From assembly GCA_016840385.1 (NCBI GenBank), contig JAEOSL010000157.1:1-6169 (forward strand): a DNA stretch of 6,169 nt, read 5' to 3'. The translations under genes were made by a program, and so were the position numbers. This document shows, piece after piece, positions 1 through 6,000 of the stretch; within the stretch, counting starts at the first letter, position 1, and each line of letters opens with the position of its first letter. The DNA is from Candidatus Thorarchaeota archaeon. Lineage in GTDB: Archaea > Asgardarchaeota > Thorarchaeia > Thorarchaeales > Thorarchaeaceae. The notes beneath the pieces were generated by a model that was not told the DNA's origin, made no database searches, and saw nothing but the letters and a program-made list of their open reading frames with translations.

Positions 1-1
1 A

Positions 2-1063
2 TCTGAATTGGAGTATTCACTCTTCGACACTACTCTCTACTTATCTTACCTTATCTTTGGAATTGCTACTGGATTATTGTCGGACCGCTGGAGAAAACGT
101 CAACGGTTTGTTCTAGTAGGGGCTACAGGATCCATGATCTTCTATTGGTTAATGACAACCACACTCTCATATCCAATATTGCTACTCTTTCGTTTCCTTC
201 AAGGAGCCTTCACAGTAATGGCGTGGCAGACATTCATGACTCTCGCAATTGATTTCTCAGATAGTCATAATCGTGGAAGGAATATGGGAATCTTTGGTGC
301 CTTTCTAGCTCTAGGGATGGGACTAGGACCAGCGATTGGAGGTTTCATTGCTTCAGTCGGAGTATTCATGCCATACTATACAGCTGTGGGGCTCAATGCA
401 GTTGTTCTTGTGATAGCGATAGCGAGTTTGAGAGACCCACCTATGACCAAGACACGACCTACTTTAGCTCAGAGTTTCATGCTTGCAAGGAAAAATCCAG
501 AATTGATCGTTCCTGGGATTTTCAATCTATTTGATAGACTCCACATTGGATTCATCCTGACAGCATTACCATTCTTCCTCTCAGTATCACTAGGGCTAGA
601 TGAATCACTCAGAGGAATGTCTTTAGCTATCTTTGCAATACCGTTCATCATTCTCCAATATCCAATGGGTAAATTGTCAGACAAACATGGCCGATTCCGC
701 CAGTTAGCAATTGGGAGTGTAGGATACGGAGTTGTGCTATCAGTAGTCGGAATTGTTGGTACATTTGGATTCAGTCTACTTCTAGTAATGTTGGCAATTC
801 TAGGTGTCTTTGCAGGAATCACATCCCCGCCATCTATGGCACTAGTAGGAGACATTGTTGGACAAGAAGACTCAGCAATGGGAATGGGTTTCTTTAATTT
901 CCTTGGAAATCTGGGAATAACCATTGGTCCGATTATCTTCGGTGTGTTGATACCAATTATTGGGATGAGTAATGCCTTTGTTGTGGTAGGAATTCTAGAA
1001 TTAATCACACTAGTTGTGAATATCATTCTAGTGAGAACCGTGTTCAAGGATAGAATCACCTAG
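2..1063 (+). CDS. MFS transporter, drug/H+ antiporter-like (5' partial)
   Basis: Integral membrane transporter of the major facilitator superfamily, probably a proton-driven exporter of small molecules. The reading frame is open to the left edge, so the TTG at base 8 is most likely an internal Leu codon and the true start, with TM1, lies outside the window. Numbering from that TTG, the loop between TM2 and TM3 carries MFS motif A (GLLSDRWRKR, 22-31). An RFLQGAF block (62-68) follows, and a motif-C-like GMGLGPAIGG (103-112) lies in TM5; motif C is typical of antiporters. The second half repeats motif A as MGKLSDKHGR (220-229), after a charged central loop at about 142-166. The C-terminal half ends with a normal glycine-rich TM11 (FFNFLGNLGITIGP), so the 3' end is intact. 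About 353 residues are visible against the usual 390-420. The substrate cannot be read from sequence. The gene converges on the unknown gene to its right. Confidence 0.9.
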   Translation, partial: SELEYSLFDTTLYLSYLIFGIATGLLSDRWRKRQRFVLVGATGSMIFYWLMTTTLSYPILLLFRFLQGAFTVMAWQTFMTLAIDFSDSHNRGRNMGIFGAFLALGMGLGPAIGGFIASVGVFMPYYTAVGLNAVVLVIAIASLRDPPMTKTRPTLAQSFMLARKNPELIVPGIFNLFDRLHIGFILTALPFFLSVSLGLDESLRGMSLAIFAIPFIILQYPMGKLSDKHGRFRQLAIGSVGYGVVLSVVGIVGTFGFSLLLVMLAILGVFAGITSPPSMALVGDIVGQEDSAMGMGFFNFLGNLGITIGPIIFGVLIPIIGMSNAFVVVGILELITLVVNIILVRTVFKDRIT

Positions 1064-1231
1064 ATTGTGTGTGATGATTCTAGCTTCCGTTCATTCCTGA
1101 AGCAATTTCTATTGCGGGGTAGGACCAGGCTTGTCTAATACTTGCGACTATCTGGAGATACAGTCAGGAGATTCATTAGGTTGCTCACACTTCAAGAGAT
1201 AACATAGACCGCATGGATTCAACTGCTTTGG

Positions 1232-1237
1232 AAAAAA
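1232..1237 (-). terminator. Oligo-T tract, possible archaeal terminator
   Basis: Six consecutive T residues on the minus strand (GTTTTTTC) lie about 58 nt beyond the stop of the 266-aa minus-strand gene. Archaeal RNA polymerase often terminates at plain oligo-T runs without a hairpin. The rest of the 1064-1294 convergent spacer shows only a weak 5-bp hairpin (gcaat-ttct-attgc, 1102-1115) and no convincing gene. Support is positional only. Confidence 0.25.
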
Positions 1238-1294
1238 CTGTTCATTTCATTGAATCTTGTTTGAAATCTGATGATAGACAATCCTAATGGTCAG

Positions 1295-2095
1295 TCATTG
1301 AGGATAACTATTGACTCCCGAAACAATTGCATTGCATAAAGTTGAGTAGAGTTTTTCACTGAGTAATTCGTATTTTCCCTGGTCTGCTCCACTAAAGCTC
1401 ATATCGTTCCAAGAACCCATTCCACCAAAGACCCAACTAGCAAAAGCACCTTGGATGAGTTGACGAGCTTCCGTAGAGTAGATACCCGCAGGTATGAACT
1501 CATCTGTCACTTGGGGTTCATATTCTTGAAGCGTTGACAGAGCGCTATTGAAGTTGTCAACCCAGTGTTTTGCGTAGTCGAATTTTCCAGCAAATTCAGC
1601 ATGTTCCTGAAGCACTTTGCTCAATTTTCCCCTAGACTTCGATACTGGTAGTGACCCATTGTCAAGGTGAATCATATCACGTCCAAACCGAACATAGTGG
1701 GTTTTCCGAGTGTCTAGTCCCATTTCTTCTGTGGGATACCACTCACTAAGATAGAGATCACTTGTAGTTTCAAACTGCACTTCAATGAGCCATTGACTTC
1801 CTCCACCAACAAAGGCGGATGTGATGTGATCTGGTAGATCAATTTGTGATGATGTTCTATAGAAGAGTTTGAGTTGCTTTGCACCATTATCTTTGAGATA
1901 TGCGAACCACTTGTTTGCATCCGATGCAAGAACTTTGGTTGAGCCGGCAATCCCATCAATTGGTATATCAACAAAATCCAATCGGTAGCAATTGTGAGTT
2001 ACTAATTTGTCGATGTCAAAATCATTTCCACGGTCCTGAAGGAAGAGATTTCCATAGGTGACCAGAGCTACTACTTGCATTAGTTTCTGTGACAT
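1295..2095 (-). CDS. Conserved-looking protein of unknown function (WVFGGMGSWND motif)
   Basis: A 266-residue soluble protein with no signal peptide or membrane segment; I cannot assign a function. Two blocks look like family signatures. One is AFVGGGSQWLIE (94-105), inside a probable beta-rich N-terminal half that is rich in Tyr, Trp and Asp. The other is ASWVFGGMGSWNDMSF (219-234), near the C-terminus and followed by an amphipathic helix. The middle (about 155-192) reads as helical and acidic/basic. The glycine/tryptophan-rich block resembles conserved hypothetical proteins I associate with bacteria, but that is a weak recollection. There are only two Cys (36 and 254) and no metal-binding or nucleotide-binding motif. 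The start is the ATG at 2095; Met6 (ATG at 2080) is an alternative. The gene is transcribed divergently from the FdhD-like gene and stands alone, not in an operon. Confidence 0.8.
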   Translation of the reverse strand: MSQKLMQVVALVTYGNLFLQDRGNDFDIDKLVTHNCYRLDFVDIPIDGIAGSTKVLASDANKWFAYLKDNGAKQLKLFYRTSSQIDLPDHITSAFVGGGSQWLIEVQFETTSDLYLSEWYPTEEMGLDTRKTHYVRFGRDMIHLDNGSLPVSKSRGKLSKVLQEHAEFAGKFDYAKHWVDNFNSALSTLQEYEPQVTDEFIPAGIYSTEARQLIQGAFASWVFGGMGSWNDMSFSGADQGKYELLSEKLYSTLCNAIVSGVNSYPQ

Positions 2096-2147
2096 GAGTC
2101 TACATCTCGAAATCTTACTGAGTAGAGTGTAATCATGGCACCTTATG

Positions 2148-2155
2148 TAATATTA
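2148..2155 (-). promoter_or_regulatory. Possible TATA box for the 266-aa gene
   Basis: On the minus strand this reads TAATATTA, the most TATA-like element in the divergent intergenic region facing the 266-aa gene. With an archaeal TATA-to-start distance of about 25 nt, transcription would begin near 2127 and leave a leader of about 30 nt before the ATG at 2095. No clear Shine-Dalgarno precedes that ATG. The match to consensus is weak. Confidence 0.3.
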
Positions 2156-2213
2156 GAAAACAAGTAATTCTTGCTGATATCTTTGAGAATGTGGCAAATC
2201 TCGTCCACAACTG

Positions 2214-2220
2214 TTTATTA
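2214..2220 (+). promoter_or_regulatory. TATA box, leaderless promoter of the FdhD-like gene
   Basis: TTTATTA begins exactly 28 nt before the ATG at 2242, the distance expected between an archaeal TATA box and its transcription start. The mRNA would therefore start at or within a base or two of the start codon (leaderless). No Shine-Dalgarno is seen before the ATG, which agrees with this. The same geometry recurs at the next gene, at 3024-3030. Confidence 0.55.
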
Positions 2221-2241
2221 CCTTGAGTTGGTTCATGATGA

Positions 2242-2970
2242 ATGCATAGGGGACGTTCAACCTTGAAGAGCCAAATAGAAACTATCGATTGTACTCGCAT
2301 CAGAAATAGAACTCGCGTACAGGAAAAAGAAGTAGTTGCAACAGAATCAAAATTATCTCTCTATGTGGATGACCAGTTTGATACTCAATTTCTTTATTCT
2401 GCTGGTTCGGATGACTGCTTGGTGTATGGACATTTACTGTCTTCAGGTCGAATATCAAACAAAGAAGAAATTGAAACGATTGTATTCGATGGCTTGGATT
2501 GTAGAGTGAAACTTACGAAGGGAACCACCCCTAAGTTGGAGCAGGTAGACCAACAGAGCACTGTGTCGTTTGACAGGTTACTGAAAATCAGAGATTGGCT
2601 TCTTGAGAGTCAACAGAATCATAGAGCAACTAGAGGGTTTCATGGAGCAATCCTGTATGAACTTGCGACAGACCGATGGTTTGTTAGTGAAGATATTGGG
2701 AGACATAATGCAGTTGACAAGGTAATTGGACACGGTCTTCAGGAAGACTACATCCTTTCGGATTCAGCGTTGCTAGTATCTGGCCGTCTCGTATCAAACA
2801 TCGTGTCCAAGGGAATACTCTCAGGCATACCAGTTATTGCATCAATGACAGTTGCGACATCCGAAGGAATCCAGAAATCCAAAGAACACAATCGCACATT
2901 GGTTGGGTGTCTCTCTGATGAAGGATGTTGGCTTTACAATGAAGGAGTGACCAAGGTCATTCTAGAATGA
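2242..2970 (+). CDS. fdhD: FdhD-like formate dehydrogenase accessory protein, CxxC lost
   Basis: FdhD normally passes sulfur from a cysteine desulfurase to the molybdenum or tungsten bis-MGD cofactor before it enters formate dehydrogenase; it acts in the cytoplasm. The family fold is clear. An N-terminal strand region with VATESKLSLYVDD (32-44) is followed by LVYGHLLSSGRIS (60-72), TRGFHGAIL (130-138, matching the TGxxHaA block), the hallmark EDIGRHNAVDKVIG (150-163), VSGRLVSNIVSKG (179-191) and GIPVIASMTVATSEGI (195-210). Length (242 aa) is normal. The odd point is that the CGxCG loop expected near residues 93-110 is replaced by a Cys-free stretch (KGTTPKLEQVDQQSTVSF), so the persulfide-carrying cysteines are missing. 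The remaining Cys (17, 59, 87, 223, 229) are elsewhere. The EG of the usual GfLxxEGiI is also altered. The start at the ATG is supported by the TATA box 28 nt upstream. No formate dehydrogenase subunit gene is nearby. The family call is secure; retained sulfurtransferase activity is doubtful. Confidence 0.88.
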   Translation: MHRGRSTLKSQIETIDCTRIRNRTRVQEKEVVATESKLSLYVDDQFDTQFLYSAGSDDCLVYGHLLSSGRISNKEEIETIVFDGLDCRVKLTKGTTPKLEQVDQQSTVSFDRLLKIRDWLLESQQNHRATRGFHGAILYELATDRWFVSEDIGRHNAVDKVIGHGLQEDYILSDSALLVSGRLVSNIVSKGILSGIPVIASMTVATSEGIQKSKEHNRTLVGCLSDEGCWLYNEGVTKVILE

Positions 2971-3023
2971 CAGAATTGAGTTGGTGAATCTGGGAAAGAT
3001 TTGGGTGTATTTTCGGCCTATGC

Positions 3024-3030
3024 CTATATA
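3024..3030 (+). promoter_or_regulatory. TATA box, leaderless promoter of the winged-helix regulator
   Basis: CTATATA begins 28 nt before the ATG at 3052, the same spacing as at the FdhD-like gene. A leaderless transcript starting at or near that ATG is the simplest reading. The box lies inside the N-terminal extension that would be coded if translation began at the TTG at 3001, which argues against that start. A short palindrome (TCGCGA, 3035-3040) between box and ATG could be an operator, possibly for autoregulation; this is speculative. Confidence 0.55.
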
Positions 3031-3051
3031 CAATTCGCGATTATCACTTCA

Positions 3052-3576
3052 ATGAGAAAGATGGCAACATTCGAAGTACGGCAACCTACCGACACCAACC
3101 AAAACGGAAACGATGTGACTAGTAATCGAGTGGGAGATACTCGAGATCGAATTCAATCTTGGATTGAAGTGAATCCAGGAATTCACCTCAGAGAATTGCA
3201 GAGAAGTATAGGTTGCTCAATGGGATCAATACAGTATCATCTGATCCAACTCGAAGCTCAAGGAGAAGTACGGTCGCTAATGAATGGTAAAACGAAACAT
3301 CTGTTTTCACCAGAATTCTCTACGGATGAACAGTTTCTACAGTTCACAGCATTAGTTCGTAATCCAACAGTAAGGATGATTCTCAATATTTGTCTGAAAG
3401 GTGAGGCAACAACTCAAGCTGAACTCAGTCGCATCATGGATACAGATGTGAGCGTTGTGTCATACTACATCAGTCAGATGTTGGAGGCCAAGGTTCTGAA
3501 GATAATCCCAGTCTTCGGTCGTGAGAAACCCCTTATGCTAACAGACTGGGCAATGGATTGCATCCACTCGCAATGA
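3052..3576 (+). CDS. Tandem winged helix-turn-helix transcription regulator
   Basis: A DNA-binding protein of 174 residues with two winged-helix domains in a row, an arrangement common in archaeal regulators. After a polar, probably disordered N-terminus (1-28), the first domain (about 29-90) has RIQSWIEVNPGIHLRELQR (33-51). The recognition helix SMGSIQYHLIQLEAQG follows (56-71), then a wing ending in KTKHLFSPEF. The second domain (about 99-165) has VRMILNICLKGEATTQAELSR, recognition helix SVVSYYISQMLEAKVLK (134-150) and a wing with VFGREKPLMLT. There is no ligand-binding or metal motif, so the signal is unknown. The frame extends upstream to a TTG at 3001 (191 aa), and a GGTGA at 2983-2987 could serve that start. 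ATG 3052 is preferred because of the TATA box 28 nt upstream and because the extra 17 residues look unrelated to the domain; ATG 3061 is also possible. The gene lies 81 nt after the FdhD-like gene and in the same direction. It converges on the aldo/keto reductase gene across about 27 nt. Confidence 0.85.
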   Translation: MRKMATFEVRQPTDTNQNGNDVTSNRVGDTRDRIQSWIEVNPGIHLRELQRSIGCSMGSIQYHLIQLEAQGEVRSLMNGKTKHLFSPEFSTDEQFLQFTALVRNPTVRMILNICLKGEATTQAELSRIMDTDVSVVSYYISQMLEAKVLKIIPVFGREKPLMLTDWAMDCIHSQ

Positions 3577-3603
3577 TTGATTAGTTTGAGGCCGAAGAAA
3601 CTC

Positions 3604-4569
3604 TCATCGAATTTCAAGAGATAGTGAAGAGATGGTTTCTTTCTGTTCTGACGAAAGAGACAATTTCATAGCACCCGCATTCTGTTCAGCTTGGTAGGTT
3701 TTAGTGGCACCAGGTATTGCTATGACAGTATCATCATGAAATGTTGTTGTCCAGTTCAGTGTGACTTGGGCAACTGTTGCATCATGCTCTAAAGCAATAG
3801 CTTCAAGTGAATCAATCAGAGCCTGAGTCTTCTTCAGATTTCTACGTAGTCGATTTCTTCTCATTCGAGGCATCGCATCTAGCAGTTCAGGATTTTGATG
3901 GAGCTTCCCTGTTAGTACCCCTTGACCTAATGGAGTATAGGCCATAATGGTGACACCTAGTTCCTTGGCAGTTTCCAAGATCCCATTGAACTCGATTCCC
4001 CTTTTCATGAGAGAGAAGTTGACCTGATTTGCAGCAAGGGGAATACCGCGTTCAGCAAGAGCTTCATGAGCTTTGATCATTCGTTCCTGTGAAAAGTTAC
4101 TTACACCAACTGCGCGAATTGTGCCTGCTTCTACTAAATCTGCCATCTCGTTCATCTGTGTTTGAATTGAAGAAACTGAGAGGGGCATATGAACCAAATA
4201 GAGGTCGATTGGATAAGGAGCTAATCTGTCAGTACTTTTCATAGAAGATTTGCGAAGTGACTTTGCTCTCTTTAACATAGGAAACCATTTCGTTGTAATC
4301 ACAACATCTCCAGGTGATTTCCCTGCATTCTGCAAAGCTCGCGATACAGCACACTCTGAATATCCAAACCCATAGATCTCAGCGGTATCAATCAAATTCA
4401 TTCCAGAATTAAGTGCGACCTTAACTACCTCATCCTGAGTTTCTGGTTCAACAGGCCCCAGCATGAATTTGAAGAAACCCTTGCCTCCTGCAAACTCCAT
4501 TGCACCAAGACCAATAGGAGTGACTTCAATATCGGTTTTGCCTAGTTGGCGTTTCTCTATTATCGACAT
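3604..4569 (-). CDS. Aldo/keto reductase
   Basis: A soluble (beta/alpha)8-barrel oxidoreductase that reduces aldehydes or ketones with NAD(P)H. Numbering from the TTG at 4575, the catalytic tetrad is complete: Asp63 and Tyr68 in LIDTAEIYGFGYSE, Lys96 in ITTKW and His129 in DLYLVHMP. Cofactor-site motifs are also present: GVSNFS (157-162), NQVNFSL (183-189), YTPLGQGVLTGK (213-224) and IPGATKTYQAEQNAGA (287-302). Length (321 aa) is typical. Two starts compete: a TTG directly abutting the TGA of the upstream gene (4575) and the ATG at 4569. The ATG is chosen because it gives the usual short N-terminus before RQLGKTDIEVTPIGLG. It is the last gene of the minus-strand cluster and is almost certainly cotranslated with the iron-sulfur protein before it. 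That pairing suggests it reduces a carbonyl in the same pathway. The substrate is unknown. Confidence 0.93.
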   Translation of the reverse strand: MSIIEKRQLGKTDIEVTPIGLGAMEFAGGKGFFKFMLGPVEPETQDEVVKVALNSGMNLIDTAEIYGFGYSECAVSRALQNAGKSPGDVVITTKWFPMLKRAKSLRKSSMKSTDRLAPYPIDLYLVHMPLSVSSIQTQMNEMADLVEAGTIRAVGVSNFSQERMIKAHEALAERGIPLAANQVNFSLMKRGIEFNGILETAKELGVTIMAYTPLGQGVLTGKLHQNPELLDAMPRMRRNRLRRNLKKTQALIDSLEAIALEHDATVAQVTLNWTTTFHDDTVIAIPGATKTYQAEQNAGAMKLSLSSEQKETISSLSLEIR

Positions 4570-4575
4570 CGTCAA

Positions 4576-5559
4576 TCATTCTGATTTCTCAGTGAGCGCT
4601 TTTAACCGCTCATATGTGTCTCCTGCATCTGAGAATGGACATGCTTTGATACAGACTGAACAACCGTAATATTGTGCGAAATATTCGAAACAGAGTTTTT
4701 GAGTGACACGAGTTATCTGTCCAGACTCATGAACAACAACTTTGTCTAAAATTGCCTGTGGAGGACATTGGTCAATACATAATCCACAATCATCGCAATA
4801 ATCATCAATCCATTCATGATCAGTAGAATCAACAAAAGGCAAGTCTTGGATACTTGTATAGACTGCTGCTAATCTCACCCGGGATCCAAACTCAGGAGTG
4901 ATTAAGAGACCGTGGCGACCGACCCTACCAATTCCAGCTTTGTGTGCAAGAGGTGGAAAGAGAACAAGCCCCCCAAGAGGATGATCAGCTTGAGCAGCGA
5001 ATCCACGCTCTCTGAGGAATTCAGCAATTTTGTTTGCAGCGATTCCTAGCGAGTCATATGTATCCATAACCATATCCATCGTTTCTTGACTCGGAGCCTT
5101 GTCGATTTTTTCCTGACTCATCTCCATAGCTAGAATGATTGCATTATCATAGATAATGCCGGCTCCTTGAAAAATGAGGTCAGGGTACAGTTTTACAAAT
5201 TCGAGAATATTAACACCTGTTGAATAGATGTATTCCTTTAGTTCATCGAGAAATTCACTGGATGCACTCATAGCAGGCCCTGCAGGATTCTTAGAGAGGG
5301 AGTCAACTGACAAGTTGATGTTCTTCATGTTAGAGAGCATGGTACGAAGTGGAAATGAATGATGGACTTTGATATTTTCTCCTTCTTTCATCAATTTGAT
5401 CATCTCAAGAGGGATCTCAAATCTTTCAGGAGATTTTGGCGATGATACAATCATCCCGGGTACTTTGTCTAATGTAAGCTGTTTCTCCTTCATCTTCGTA
5501 ACTCTACCAATTCCAACTTTCGCGAATATTGCAAGAGTGATCTTCTGTATGATACCCAT
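4576..5559 (-). CDS. 4Fe-4S double-cluster reductase, QueG/reductive dehalogenase superfamily
   Basis: A 327-residue cytoplasmic iron-sulfur protein of the superfamily that contains epoxyqueuosine reductase (QueG) and reductive dehalogenases, enzymes that use cobalamin plus two [4Fe-4S] clusters. The core block AGIGRVGRHGLLITPEFG (208-225) followed by RVRLAAVYT is diagnostic. The C-terminal double-cluster domain has CDDCGLCIDQCP (Cys255, 258, 261, 265), then Cys290 and GCSVCIKACP (Cys300, 303, 307), eight ligands in all. YDNAIILAMEMSQEKID (137-153) and the helix containing LRERGFAAQADHPLGG (182-197) resemble the corrinoid-binding half of dehalogenases. The RYARGxDYH-type block of true QueG is not seen, so a queuosine role is unlikely. 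There is no twin-arginine signal, which distinguishes it from membrane-associated respiratory dehalogenases. The first 100 residues are family-specific and unrecognised. The start is the ATG at 5559, 12 nt after the upstream stop and with a weak AGGGA about 10 nt before it. Cobalamin dependence is inferred, not seen. Confidence 0.85.
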   Translation of the reverse strand: MGIIQKITLAIFAKVGIGRVTKMKEKQLTLDKVPGMIVSSPKSPERFEIPLEMIKLMKEGENIKVHHSFPLRTMLSNMKNINLSVDSLSKNPAGPAMSASSEFLDELKEYIYSTGVNILEFVKLYPDLIFQGAGIIYDNAIILAMEMSQEKIDKAPSQETMDMVMDTYDSLGIAANKIAEFLRERGFAAQADHPLGGLVLFPPLAHKAGIGRVGRHGLLITPEFGSRVRLAAVYTSIQDLPFVDSTDHEWIDDYCDDCGLCIDQCPPQAILDKVVVHESGQITRVTQKLCFEYFAQYYGCSVCIKACPFSDAGDTYERLKALTEKSE

Positions 5560-5571
5560 GGCTATGTGTCC

Positions 5572-5982
5572 CTACTTTTTATCTAAAACTAGGATTTTGG
5601 GGAGTTTGAGTAACATTCCCATATTTCTTCCAGTTGTGCCGCCTTTGTATCGAAGTTTCCGTTTTTCGAATCGATTCTTGCTAGTCATCATCTTCATGGT
5701 TGAATATTCACGATTTGTGAAATACAACAAGTCCTCTGGGTCAGAAATTATCTCTAAATCGTACTCATCCAACTGTCCTTTATTGAGACTGTAATTACCG
5801 CTGTCAGCAACTAAGTTTACCCAGAGAATGAAATCCTCTTCTACGTGTAGACCCATATTGATCCTAGCTTGGAATTCATCCAAGGTCTTCGTGTTCTTGG
5901 GATTCTTACGTTTGTCTGCAATGACATCTTCGATAACGGTCTTGAAGGTCAAGAATAGAGTTTCCTGTGCTGCATCATCCAT
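5572..5982 (-). CDS. Small divergent SCP2-like (sterol carrier) protein
   Basis: A 136-residue soluble protein, probably a single SCP2-like domain that binds a hydrophobic ligand or acyl chain; the assignment rests on pattern, not on a strict motif. The C-terminal half follows the SCP2 layout. A strand pair (FILWVNLVADSGNYSLNKG, 51-69) is followed by YDLEIISDPEDLLYFTN (74-90), the usual position of the loading loop and helix. A basic strand (RKLRYKGG, 108-115) and a final hydrophobic helix (MGMLLKLPKILVL, 121-133) complete it. The N-terminus is an acidic/basic helix (1-45). The start is fixed: an in-frame TGA lies just upstream of the ATG at 5982, and a weak GTGAG precedes it. It lies 18 nt after the stop of another SCP2-domain gene and 12 nt before the double-cluster reductase gene, so it is part of the same operon. 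It may be a ligand carrier for that enzyme. It could also be an unrelated alpha/beta protein. Confidence 0.8.
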   Translation of the reverse strand: MDDAAQETLFLTFKTVIEDVIADKRKNPKNTKTLDEFQARINMGLHVEEDFILWVNLVADSGNYSLNKGQLDEYDLEIISDPEDLLYFTNREYSTMKMMTSKNRFEKRKLRYKGGTTGRNMGMLLKLPKILVLDKK

Positions 5983-6000
5983 TATTGCTCACGCTCATTT

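Noticed and set aside
469..1059. A 196-codon open frame antisense to the transporter gene.
   Set aside because: It is the shadow of a clear MFS coding frame; its Pro/Ile/Thr-rich composition reflects the complementary strand of membrane-protein codons.
1071..1100. C-box-like GTGATGA (1071-1077) followed by CTGA (1097-1100), suggesting an archaeal C/D box guide RNA.
   Set aside because: The 19-nt spacing is long, and no C' or second D box follows in the next 30 nt, so the full C-D'-C'-D layout is missing.
1213..1287. A 24-codon open frame (MDSTALEKTVHF...) in the convergent spacer.
   Set aside because: It is too short, has no promoter or ribosome site, and no recognisable family; chance is enough to explain it.
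1714..1974. An 86-codon minus-strand frame inside the 266-aa gene.
   Set aside because: It is an alternate-frame shadow of the longer gene on the same strand, without its own start signals.
4463..4669. A 68-codon plus-strand open frame opposite the aldo/keto reductase start.
   Set aside because: It lies antisense across two supported genes and has no recognisable motif.
4576..5559. Annotation of the double-cluster protein as epoxyqueuosine reductase QueG.
   Set aside because: The Fe-S and core blocks are shared by the whole superfamily; the QueG-specific RYARGxDYH-like block is not found and the neighbours are not tRNA-modification genes.
5369..5794. A 141-codon plus-strand open frame spanning the junction of the double-cluster reductase and SCP2-like genes.
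   Set aside because: It overlaps two well-supported minus-strand genes of a tight operon and shows no domain.
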